From positions 1 to 64,000 of the forward strand of contig NZ_JAANPV010000010.1 in assembly GCF_011290505.1 (NCBI RefSeq): DNA of 64,000 bases, written 5' to 3'. Shown here piece by piece: positions 53,052-60,868 of this stretch. Source of the stretch: Paenalcaligenes suwonensis. Lineage in GTDB: Bacteria > Pseudomonadota > Gammaproteobacteria > Burkholderiales > Burkholderiaceae_B. Each line of letters begins with the position of its first letter. Positions within the stretch are counted from its first letter, which is position 1. The translations under genes and the position numbers were made by a program. Under the pieces are notes generated by a model. The model worked only from the letters and a program-made list of their open reading frames with translations. It was not told the origin of the DNA and made no database searches.

Positions 53052-55841
53052 ATGCTGTCCATCCGAGTTTCACGCTTAACCGCCGGACTAGGGCTAGCGC
53101 TATTCAGCCTGATGCCTGTCAGCGTTTATGCTCTACCAGAAGGTGTAGTTCAAGGAGCCAGTGTAGAAGGTGTCACCGAATACACATTACAAAATGGCCT
53201 ACGCGTTTTGTTGGCAGCCGATACCTCCAGACCCAACATCACGGTCAACATGACCTACTTGGTAGGCTCACGTCAGGAAAACTACGGTCAGACAGGTATG
53301 GCCCACTTGCTGGAGCATATGCTGTTCCGAGGCACCCCAACCCTACCTAATGCATTAGCAGAGTTTTCTAAGCGTGGCTTAGCGGCCAACGGTACTACCT
53401 CGGGTGACCGCACTAATTATTACGCCAGCTTCGCCGCGAATGACGATACCTTGAAATGGTACTTAGATTGGCAAGCCGATGTCATGGTCAACGCCACCAT
53501 TTCCAGAAGCGATCTAGACGCTGAAATGACGGTGGTGCGCAATGAAATGGAACGTGGAGAAAACAGCCCTTTCCGTATTCTGATGCAACAGATGCAATCG
53601 GCCGCTTTTCAGTGGCATAACTACGGCAAGTCCACCATTGGCGCACGCTCTGACGTAGAAAATGTGGATGTAGTTCAGCTAAAAGCGTTTTACCACGAGT
53701 ACTACCAGCCTGATAACGCCATTTTGATTGTGAGCGGTAAATTTGATGCTGACCAAACCTTGGCACAAATTGCTCAAAGCTTCGGGGCCATTCCTAAGCC
53801 CACGCGCCAATTACCTCCTGAATACACCGTCGAACCAGTACAAGATGGCACGCGCTCTGTCGTATTGCGCCGTCAAGGCGGTTCACCTATTGTGGCAGCG
53901 CTCTACCACATTCCCTCTGAAGCCGACCCTGAGTATATCGCCCTCAGTATTGGTGTAGGTATCTTGGGTGACACGCCATCTGGCCGCCTGTATAAAGCCA
54001 TGGTAGACCAGAACCTAGCCACTAGTGTCTTTGGTTATGCTGCTGGCATGCGCGACCCAGGCTACGCATTTTTTGCTGCTGAACTGCAAGCTGAAATGAA
54101 TCAAGAAGAAGCCTTGCAAGTGTTGGACCAAACCATAGACAACCTACAAGCGCGCCCTTTCACTGACGAGGAAGTTAACCGTATTCGTAACCAGTGGCTG
54201 AACAGTTGGTCTAGCGTGTATGCTGACCCCGCGCAACTTGCCTCCGCTTTATCAGAAAGTGCAGCAGTCGGTGACTGGAGACTGTTCTTTATTGGCCGAG
54301 ATCGCGTTGAAAATTTGAAAACTGATGAAGTACAAAAAGCCGTCGAGCGCTGGTTAGTGCCCGACAACCGCACTAATGGCCAATACATTCCTACCGAATC
54401 CCCTACTCGCGCGCCTAAAGCCGAGATTGTAGATATAGAAAAACTGGTGAGCGACTACCAAGGTAAAGAACTGGTACAAGAAACGGCCAGCTTTGATGTG
54501 TCTCCTGCCAACATTGATGCCCAAACCTTGCGTCCTGTGCTGACCCTAAACGAAGGTTTAGGCACGGTTGAACTGGCCTTACTTCCCAAAGCCACACGCG
54601 GTGATCGTGTAGAAGCCGTGTTAAGTCTGCAATTTGGGGATGCAGAAAGCCTCAAAGGGAAACGCGCCATAGGCACAACGGTAGCAAGCTTGTTGAGCTT
54701 TGGTACACAACAGCATGGCCGCCAAGAAATTGCCGATCGCTTCACCGAACTGCAAGCCGATGTAGGGTTCAGTGGTCACAGCACGGGGATTAATGTCAGC
54801 GTTTCCACGCTAGGCGAAAACCTACCTGCCGTCATAAAACTGGTGCTGGAAATTTTACGCGGTGCAAGCCTACCGGCTGATGAACTGGAAAAATACAAAA
54901 CCCAGTTAGTCACCGCCTACCAAAATGCGATGACCGAGCCTACAGAGCTTGCCGCACAAGCGCTCACACAGCATGAAAACACATGGCCCAAAGATGACAT
55001 TCGCTATGTACCTACACTGCAAGAAAGCCTTGAGGAAACTAAAGCACTTACTCACAACGATGTGCTTGAGTTCTATGAGCAGTTCTACGGGACAGGCAAT
55101 GTACGCTTCAGTGCTGCCGGTAGTTTTAACCCCGACGTCGTACAGCAAGCGCTGGTAGAAGGCTTAAACCAATGGAAAGCAGCCCCCGCCTACGTACGCC
55201 CTGAAAACCCTTACCATCAAGTAGAAGCCAAAGAGTTCTCTATCAATACGCCGGACAAAGCCAATGCGTTTTACATGGCCAAACAAAGCTTGCCACTGCA
55301 AGACTCCGACGCAGACTTCCCTGCACTGTATTTAGCTAACTACATGCTGGGTCAATCTGAAACATCCAGATTATGGAACCGAGTACGCGTGCAAGATGGC
55401 TTGTCTTACGATGTGCGCAGCATGCTGAACACATCGTCGTACGAGCCTAATAGCACGTGGATTTTCTACGCTATACATGCACCTGAAAACTCTGCCAAAG
55501 TTGCCGCAGCGATGCAGGAAGAAATCCAAAAAGTACTGACAGACGGCTTTACTGAAGAAGAGGTCACACAAGCGGTAGACGCTATGCTGAAATACCGTGA
55601 ATTGTCTCGCAGCAGAGATGCCATCTTGGCCAATACATGGCTGCGCTATCTGGACCAAAACCGTAGCTTTGCTTGGTCTGCCGAAATTGACGAAGCCTTG
55701 AAAAAGCTAGATGCTAAACAGGTTAATGACACCCTGAAACGCTATCTAGACCCGCAAGCGCTAAGCATTGCTATCGCCGCTGATCACAGCAAACAAACTA
55801 CGGAAAGTGATAAGACTACTACCGACCAAGCTCTGCCGTAG
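53052..55841 (+). CDS. M16-family ([14 protein letters not shown]) zinc peptidase
   Basis: A 929-residue periplasmic protease built of two M16 halves. The start at 53052 gives signal peptide MLSIRVSRLTAGLGLALFSL...VYA with AAGGGA upstream; in-frame ATGs at 52938 and 53028 would spoil it. The N-terminal half has the inverted zinc motif HLLEH (within MAHLLEHMLFRGTP) and the third ligand Glu in VVRNEMERGENSP. The C-terminal half lacks the motif, as usual for the inactive partner domain. The frame stops at a TAG right after TTTDQALP, but a second frame continues with a long Ala/Pro-rich tail, so the annotated C-terminus may be shortened by a frameshift. Confidence 0.92.
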   Translation: MLSIRVSRLTAGLGLALFSLMPVSVYALPEGVVQGASVEGVTEYTLQNGLRVLLAADTSRPNITVNMTYLVGSRQENYGQTGMAHLLEHMLFRGTPTLPNALAEFSKRGLAANGTTSGDRTNYYASFAANDDTLKWYLDWQADVMVNATISRSDLDAEMTVVRNEMERGENSPFRILMQQMQSAAFQWHNYGKSTIGARSDVENVDVVQLKAFYHEYYQPDNAILIVSGKFDADQTLAQIAQSFGAIPKPTRQLPPEYTVEPVQDGTRSVVLRRQGGSPIVAALYHIPSEADPEYIALSIGVGILGDTPSGRLYKAMVDQNLATSVFGYAAGMRDPGYAFFAAELQAEMNQEEALQVLDQTIDNLQARPFTDEEVNRIRNQWLNSWSSVYADPAQLASALSESAAVGDWRLFFIGRDRVENLKTDEVQKAVERWLVPDNRTNGQYIPTESPTRAPKAEIVDIEKLVSDYQGKELVQETASFDVSPANIDAQTLRPVLTLNEGLGTVELALLPKATRGDRVEAVLSLQFGDAESLKGKRAIGTTVASLLSFGTQQHGRQEIADRFTELQADVGFSGHSTGINVSVSTLGENLPAVIKLVLEILRGASLPADELEKYKTQLVTAYQNAMTEPTELAAQALTQHENTWPKDDIRYVPTLQESLEETKALTHNDVLEFYEQFYGTGNVRFSAAGSFNPDVVQQALVEGLNQWKAAPAYVRPENPYHQVEAKEFSINTPDKANAFYMAKQSLPLQDSDADFPALYLANYMLGQSETSRLWNRVRVQDGLSYDVRSMLNTSSYEPNSTWIFYAIHAPENSAKVAAAMQEEIQKVLTDGFTEEEVTQAVDAMLKYRELSRSRDAILANTWLRYLDQNRSFAWSAEIDEALKKLDAKQVNDTLKRYLDPQALSIAIAADHSKQTTESDKTTTDQALP

Positions 55842-56131
55842 ACAGCTCAGCAACAGAGGGCGAGGCTAAGACCAAGGCCGTAGACGGGCCGCAAGCAGAC
55901 ACTGAGGCTCAGCCTGACACCGTCAGTGACGCAGCACCTGCTAGCGCAGTTGAACCCACTACAGCCAGTGAATCGCCTGCCGCAGACTTAGTAGCAGCAC
56001 CCGTTGCTGCTGCTGAGGCACCACCGCAAGCTGCCAGCCCTGTAGCACCTACTGTTGCTGCCACACCACCTAAGGTAGAGGCAATCGAGGCCCCCACTAA
56101 CGAGGAACCTCAGGTAGCCAGTAACCCCTGA
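55814..56131 (+). pseudogene. Out-of-frame Ala/Pro/Glu-rich tail of the M16 peptidase
   Basis: Frame -1 relative to the peptidase is open from 55814 to the TGA at 56129-56131. It encodes about 105 residues of low-complexity sequence rich in Ala, Pro, Glu, Thr and Val (for example AASPVAPTVAATPPK and EAIEAPTNEEPQVASNP), a composition typical of disordered extracellular tails. It has no start codon or ribosome site of its own and overlaps the end of the peptidase frame. A one-base change between 55814 and 55839 would join the two. Either the gene has a recent indel (or a sequencing error), or the tail has been lost. Confidence 0.6.
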
Positions 56132-56151
56132 TAGTGACTAAGCAACGTCAT

Positions 56152-56190
56152 ACCCCCAGCTTGAAGCCTATTCAGCTGGGGGTGTTTTTT
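56152..56190 (+). terminator. Terminator after the M16 tail
   Basis: ACCCCCAGCT/AGCTGGGGGT with a 12-base loop and seven or eight T. Its T run touches the stop codon of the convergent MFS gene. Its position, just after the TGA at 56131, fits a transcript that includes the out-of-frame tail. Confidence 0.88.
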
Positions 56191-57385
56191 TAGGAAGCCG
56201 TTTTAGCGGGTTCTCGTAGTTGCATGGCAGCTATTGCAGCAAACATGAGCACCGCTAGTGCGGCCCACCACAACACGGGAATACCCGCTTGTGCGCCCGC
56301 CGCATCTACCCGGTTGCCTGACCAACTAGCGCCCAACGCCACACCGCTGTTCAACCCCGCCAGTAGCCATGTCATGCCTTCGGTAATCTGGGATGATGCC
56401 AACTGCCGCTCTACCAAGGACATAGCCACAATCATGGTAGGTGCAAAACAAACCCCAGCCACGAACACACTGGCGCTTAACCCCACCACACCACTTACCC
56501 ATATAAAGGGAATAGTGCTGATCGCAATCGCTACGCCGCCCCACACAAGCAGCTTGCGCAACGGCACAGCTACTGTGTGCGCACCAAAAACCAACCCCGC
56601 CGCACACGAACCTACAGCGTAAGCAGACAACACCAAACTGGCTGCCGCGGGCAAGCCTTGCTGCTCGGCAAACGCCACACTCAGTATGTCTACAGCCCCT
56701 ACCATTACTCCCATACCTATCATGACCAGCGTTAACAGAGGCACCGTAGGTGTAGACCACAGCACTGACGGCGGCTTGGCCTGATTAGGGCGAGCTATAG
56801 CAGGCTCGGTAGCGTGTTGGTTCATCAGTGCAAATGCCCCTATTACTAGCACCACCAACGCTAACACCACCCCAGCTTGGGTAAACCACACAACACTTAC
56901 CCCCACCGACAACGGTGGCCCCACAATAAAACTGAGTTCATCTGCCACAGTTTCAAGCGAATACGCCGTTTGCAATGCCGGCTGCCCAGAGAGTAGTGCC
57001 GTCCAGCGTGCCCGAATAAATGCTGAGATACTTGGCATGCATCCTAACAATGCCGCCCCTACAAATAGAAACGCATTGTGCAATTCCAAGTACGAGGCCA
57101 GTACTACGATCCCCCCACCGCTTACGCACAGCAAGGTAATTCTGGGCAACACGTAACGCTGCCCTTTGCTATCTACCCACCGCGACGTATAGGGCGACAC
57201 TACCGCATACATCAGCACAAACGTCGCCGACACGGCCCCTGCCAATGCATAACTCTCTCGCCACTGCACTAGCAGCGTAATAATGCCATCCCCATCATGG
57301 GTAACGCTAACCTAGCCAGTAAACCAGCCCACACAAATGCCCGCACATCAGGGCGAATCAATAATGTTTTGTACTGCGCGTACAC
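56190..57385 (-). pseudogene. MFS transporter gene interrupted by a one-base frameshift
   Basis: A major facilitator superfamily gene of about 398 codons in two frames. The first begins at GTG 57385 with AGGAGA six bases upstream, reads VYAQYKTLLIRPDVRAFVWA (GTG as initiator Met), runs to LALPMMG, and then ends prematurely at TAG. The second continues GIITLLVQWRESYALAG and carries the remaining spans to 56190. Adding one G to the run of four at 57290-57293 restores MMGDGIITLL, a perfect join. Spans after the break are intact (about eleven predicted). A product starting at the internal GTG at 57269 would lack the first span. Substrate unknown. Confidence 0.85.
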
Positions 57386-57420
57386 AGCAAATCTCCTAGA
57401 GGGTCTATCTGTTCCATCAA

Positions 57421-57441
57421 TTACATACACAACGTATGTAA
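57421..57441. promoter_or_regulatory. Inverted repeat upstream of the MFS gene
   Basis: TTACATAC-N5-GTATGTAA, a perfect 8-bp dyad 36 bp upstream of the MFS GTG start. This has the size and position of an operator for a TetR- or MarR-type repressor, though no such regulator gene is adjacent. Confidence 0.5.
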
Positions 57442-57502
57442 ATAAGATTGCATCACTAGTTCACAAAATGCCGCACATCCCACACACGTATTTCACCCTT
57501 AG

Positions 57503-57518
57503 CTATACCAAGGTATAG
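57503..57518. promoter_or_regulatory. Second inverted repeat in the MFS-mgtA gap
   Basis: CTATACC-AA-GGTATAG, a perfect 7-bp dyad with a two-base spacer, between the divergent MFS and mgtA units. It is a candidate operator; the regulator could be the one encoded at the end of the mgt locus, which is inference. Confidence 0.45.
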
Positions 57519-57620
57519 AACTACCACCTCTTAGTTTGAACAGTGCATACACACGTAGTCTGGTTTCTACGCTCTAGCCATCGCATAATACTTTTTGTCT
57601 ATTTCCTAGCTAAATCAGGC

Positions 57621-57704
57621 ATGAAGCCACCCGCAGCGTATTTATTTCATCGTATTAACACCCATGGCAACAGCGATGCCATGCTGTTCTGTATGCCGCA
57701 ATAA
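57621..57704 (+). CDS. Possible 27-residue leader ORF of mgtA
   Basis: A short frame in the mgtA leader reading MKPPAAYLFHRINTHGNSD then AMLFCMPQ, ending 47 bp before the mgtA ATG. Its ribosome site is poor (AGG only one base before ATG), so translation is uncertain. Mg2+ transporter genes of enteric bacteria have short leader ORFs that sense Mg2+ or proline, and a tandem Pro pair near the start here is compatible with that, but sequence similarity to MgtL is absent. Confidence 0.3.
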   Translation: MKPPAAYLFHRINTHGNSDAMLFCMPQ

Positions 57705-57743
57705 TCCGGCATAGAGCCGCTGCCGCTGCTGTTGTGGCAGAGG
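57663..57743 (+). promoter_or_regulatory. Structured 5' leader of mgtA
   Basis: A series of stems: CATGGC/GCCATG (57663-57683) competes with AACAGC/GCTGTT (57669-57688), followed by ATGCCG/CGGCAT (57693-57712) and CTGCC/GGCAG (57720-57740). The last arm covers part of the AGAGG ribosome site of mgtA (57739-57743). Alternate pairing ahead of a Mg2+ transporter is typical of leader control. It does not match the bacterial M-box by any signature I can see. Confidence 0.5.
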
Positions 57744-57751
57744 TTTCACTC

Positions 57752-60442
57752 ATGACGTTCCTTGCTTCCGCTTTCTCACGTGTCACGCCCAAACCAGCGG
57801 CGCAAACACGTACATTGCGAGCACAACATGAGGCCCCTCTAAGCCTGCACCACACCTTAAAAAATGTAGGTGCACACCCACATGGATTGCTGCATTCGGA
57901 TGTCATCCAGCGCCAGCAGCGCGACGGCCTAAACATCGTGGCCCATGAACAGACGCCCTCAGCCTTACGACAATTTTTCAGTACTTTTAAAAACCCCTTC
58001 ATCGTCGTACTGTTGGTATTAGCAGGGATCAGTGCCATCACTGACATTTGGCTACCTTGGCAAGCTGGGCATGCCGCTGCCCCCGCCAGCATGGTCATCA
58101 TTTTGACCATGGTATTAGCCAGTGCAGTCATGCGCTTTATTCAGGAATACCGCTCTACCCGTTCTGCTGCAGCACTGAAAGACATGGTACGCTCGACGGC
58201 CACTGTGATTCGCCGCCGCGCCGTACAAGACAGACCTGAAACCCTAGAGCTGCCCATTGAGCAGTTGGTAGAAGGCGACCTGATCAAACTACGTGCAGGC
58301 GACATGATCCCTGCCGATGTACGACTCGTGGAATCCCGCGATTTGTTTGTCAGCCAAGCCATGCTGACAGGCGAATCCATTCCTGTAGAAAAACAGCACA
58401 CCCCAGCGTTGTTTACGGCGACCGAACATAACCTGCTGGATACACCCAACATTGGTTTTATGGGGACGAATGTAGTCAGTGGTACTGCCACTGCCATTGT
58501 GATGGCTACTGGTAACCGCAGTTATTTTGGGGCTCTGGCCCATTCTATTGTGGGGGCTCGTTCCCAAACGGCCTTTGACCGTGGCGTAAACAGTGTGAGC
58601 TGGTTACTGATTCGGTTTATGTTGGTCATGGTGCCGTTGGTGTTGTTAATTAATGGTTTTAGCAAGGGCGACTGGGTAGAAGCCTTTATGTTTGCCTTAG
58701 CCGTAGCCGTAGGGCTAACACCCGAAATGCTGCCCATGATTGTGAGTGCCAATTTAGCCAAAGGCGCGATGGCAATGGCCAAACAGAAAGTAGTAGTAAA
58801 GCGGTTAAATGCTATACAAAACTTTGGTGCAATGGATGTGCTGTGTACTGATAAAACAGGCACGCTTACCCAAGACAAAGTGATCTTGGCAAAACACGTG
58901 AACACCACAGGTGCAGACGACGCCACAGTGTTGCAATTGGCTTGGTTAAATAGCGCCCACCAAAGTGGTGTAGTCAACCTGATTGATCAAGCCGTAGTAC
59001 GTTTTGCTGAAGCATCTGCCCATCAACTAACCACCGTTAAGCATTGGGAAAAAGTAGACGAGATTCCTTTTGATTTTGAACGTCGACGTCTATCGGTAGT
59101 GGTTCGCAATGATAGTGATGAGCACCTACTGATTTGCAAAGGTGCTGTTGAGGAAATGCTGGCGGTATCTAGCCACATTGTGCACGCCCAAGAAACTGTT
59201 GCGCTCACTGATGCACGACGCATTAGTTTGCTCACCATGGCTAGGGCCTATCACCAAGATGGTTTTAGAGTCGTCGTACTGGCCACCAAACAACTCGGTC
59301 ATGAGCAACACTCTGGGCAGTACAACGCCAGTGATGAACACAGTTTAGTCATACGAGGGTTATTGATCTTTTTAGACCCGCCTAAAGACAGCGCCAGCGC
59401 CGCTATGCAGGCGTTGCATGCTCACGGCGTAACGATTAAGGTGCTGACGGGCGATAACGAGATCATTACCAGCCGTATTTGCAAAGAAGTGGGTTTAGCA
59501 CCGGGTACTGCCCTACTAGGCAGCGAAATTGAATTGCTAGATGACGCGACCCTACGCCAAAAAGTAGAGGAACGCACCGTATTTGCCAAACTGACTCCAC
59601 TGCAAAAGTCGCGCATACTCAAAGCCTTGCAAGCCAATGGCCATACGGTTGGTTTCCTAGGCGATGGCATTAATGATGCACCGGCACTGCGTGAGGCGGA
59701 TGTAGGCATTTCCGTAGACAGCGGGGCCGATATTGCTAAAGAATCTGCCGACATTATTTTGCTAGAAAAAAGTTTGCTGGTGCTAGAAGAAGGAGTAATC
59801 AAAGGCCGCGAGACCTTTGGCAATATTCTTAAGTACCTAAACATGACCGCCAGCTCTAACTTTGGCAACGTGTTATCGGTACTGATTGCTAGCGCATTTA
59901 TTCCATTCTTGCCCATGCTGGCCATACAACTGCTGATACAAAACCTGCTGTATGACCTGTCGCAACTGTCTCTACCTTGGGACAAAATGGATAACGAGTT
60001 TTTGTCTAAGCCTAGAAAATGGGATGCACGTAACACTGGCCGTTTCATGCTGTTCATAGGGCCTACATCGTCGATTTTCGATTTAGTCACCTATAGCGTT
60101 TTATGGTTTGTGTTTGCGGCCAACAGCCCTTCTGCCCAAACCTTGTTTCAGTCAGGTTGGTTTATTGAAGGCTTACTTTCCCAAACCCTAGTGGTGCACA
60201 TGCTACGTACCCAAAAGATACCGTTCATACAAAGTACGGCCACCTTACCGGTACTACTGATGACCGGCAGCATTATGGCCATAGGCTTATACCTACCCTT
60301 TTCAGCTCTGGGGCCGCTAGTAGGTTTAGAGGCTTTACCGTGGGCATACTTTCCATGGCTACTGGGTATTTTGCTCAGTTATTGTGTGGCCGCACAACTG
60401 ATGAAAATGCTGTACATACGCCGCTTTGGCCGTTGGTTTTAA
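57752..60442 (+). CDS. mgtA: Magnesium-transporting P-type ATPase
   Basis: An 896-residue inner-membrane P-type ATPase (type IIIB) importing Mg2+ under low supply. The ATG at 57752 has AGAGG eight bases upstream; an in-frame GTG at 57734 lies inside the leader hairpin. The actuator motif is LTGESIPVEK, the phosphorylation site CTDKTGTLTQD (about residue 368), and the hinge GDGINDAPALREADVGIS. The C-terminal LLIQNLLYDLSQLSLPWDKMD is diagnostic of MgtA/MgtB. About ten spans. It is the first gene of a set that includes mgtC, two small ORFs and a two-component system. Confidence 0.96.
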   Translation: MTFLASAFSRVTPKPAAQTRTLRAQHEAPLSLHHTLKNVGAHPHGLLHSDVIQRQQRDGLNIVAHEQTPSALRQFFSTFKNPFIVVLLVLAGISAITDIWLPWQAGHAAAPASMVIILTMVLASAVMRFIQEYRSTRSAAALKDMVRSTATVIRRRAVQDRPETLELPIEQLVEGDLIKLRAGDMIPADVRLVESRDLFVSQAMLTGESIPVEKQHTPALFTATEHNLLDTPNIGFMGTNVVSGTATAIVMATGNRSYFGALAHSIVGARSQTAFDRGVNSVSWLLIRFMLVMVPLVLLINGFSKGDWVEAFMFALAVAVGLTPEMLPMIVSANLAKGAMAMAKQKVVVKRLNAIQNFGAMDVLCTDKTGTLTQDKVILAKHVNTTGADDATVLQLAWLNSAHQSGVVNLIDQAVVRFAEASAHQLTTVKHWEKVDEIPFDFERRRLSVVVRNDSDEHLLICKGAVEEMLAVSSHIVHAQETVALTDARRISLLTMARAYHQDGFRVVVLATKQLGHEQHSGQYNASDEHSLVIRGLLIFLDPPKDSASAAMQALHAHGVTIKVLTGDNEIITSRICKEVGLAPGTALLGSEIELLDDATLRQKVEERTVFAKLTPLQKSRILKALQANGHTVGFLGDGINDAPALREADVGISVDSGADIAKESADIILLEKSLLVLEEGVIKGRETFGNILKYLNMTASSNFGNVLSVLIASAFIPFLPMLAIQLLIQNLLYDLSQLSLPWDKMDNEFLSKPRKWDARNTGRFMLFIGPTSSIFDLVTYSVLWFVFAANSPSAQTLFQSGWFIEGLLSQTLVVHMLRTQKIPFIQSTATLPVLLMTGSIMAIGLYLPFSALGPLVGLEALPWAYFPWLLGILLSYCVAAQLMKMLYIRRFGRWF

Positions 60443-60462
60443 CGTCTAACAAGGAGGTCCTT

Positions 60463-60549
60463 ATGGATGATGACCCTGGATCGTTGTGTCGCTTATGCGT
60501 TGAGACACACCCTCTTCACCTTTTTGCTACACACTGGTTCCCACACTAA
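60463..60549 (+). CDS. 28-residue ORF with MDDDP start, candidate Mg2+-sensing leader peptide
   Basis: Not a recognised protein. It encodes MDDDPGSLCRLCVETHPLHL then FATHWFPH. AAGGAGGT, a near-perfect ribosome site, lies five bases before the ATG, so translation is likely. It begins 20 bp after mgtA and 39 bp before the next ORF. Consecutive acidic residues plus Pro right after Met is the sequence type that destabilises the translating ribosome at low Mg2+, as in MgtL (which starts MEPDPTPLP). The second half is C-rich and G-poor on the coding strand, like a Rho loading site. A hairpin covers its stop codon. Alternatively it is a small metal-binding peptide (CxxC with four His). Confidence 0.6.
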   Translation: MDDDPGSLCRLCVETHPLHLFATHWFPH

Positions 60550-60568
60550 GCAACGCATAGTGGGAACC
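60536..60568 (+). promoter_or_regulatory. Hairpin over the stop codon of the 28-residue ORF
   Basis: GGTTCCCACACTA pairs with TAGTGGGAACC around a nine-base loop, with a two-base bulge. No T run follows, so it is not an intrinsic terminator. A ribosome finishing the 28-codon ORF would melt it. It ends 10 bp before the ribosome site of the next gene. Confidence 0.7.
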
Positions 60569-60587
60569 TTACACAATGGAGGCTCCC

Positions 60588-60821
60588 ATGTTCCGTATCG
60601 CTTTTTCTGATGTTCACCACTCCCTGACACGTCGCCTGACCGCACTGCACACCCATCGCCTGTACTTTTGCGTCGTGGCACTGTACTTGGTGTCCCTGTT
60701 TGGTCTACTGGCCTTGTCATGGGCTACCCAAGCCGCTACCGTGGACACAGCCTACAACGCACCACAACACTCTGACACAACTCAGACATCCAAACGTGAT
60801 AGCGTCACACAGGCTTTATAA
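60588..60821 (+). CDS. 77-residue single-span membrane protein between mgtA and mgtC
   Basis: A small protein not recognised by name. The start at 60588 has GGAGG five bases upstream; an in-frame ATG at 60576 lies within that site's reach and has none. A basic N-terminus (HHSLTRRLTALHTHR) is followed by one hydrophobic span (LYFCVVALYLVSLFGLLALS, about residues 25-44), with ATQA as a possible cleavage site after it, and a polar Ser/Thr/Gln tail. Small single-span proteins (MgtR, MgtS, MgtU) regulate MgtA/B/C stability in enteric bacteria, and this one is placed to do the same. No sequence similarity to them is claimed. Confidence 0.75.
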   Translation: MFRIAFSDVHHSLTRRLTALHTHRLYFCVVALYLVSLFGLLALSWATQAATVDTAYNAPQHSDTTQTSKRDSVTQAL

Positions 60822-60868
60822 CTACTTTACTCACCACGTTGGTTCCTAGTTTGGGAGGGTTCACTACC

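Noticed and set aside
55790-55841. Programmed ribosomal frameshift at the end of the M16 gene
   Set aside because: No slippery X-XXY-YYZ heptamer or obvious downstream pseudoknot is visible; an indel or sequence error is simpler.
55909-56097. A 62-residue minus-strand frame rich in Ala, Gly and Thr
   Set aside because: It is the complement of the Ala/Pro-rich tail; repetitive GCx codons keep several frames open. No ribosome site.
57297-57518. A 73-codon plus-strand frame near the MFS start
   Set aside because: It overlaps the true N-terminus of the MFS gene on the other strand, which has GTG with AGGAGA and family-like sequence.
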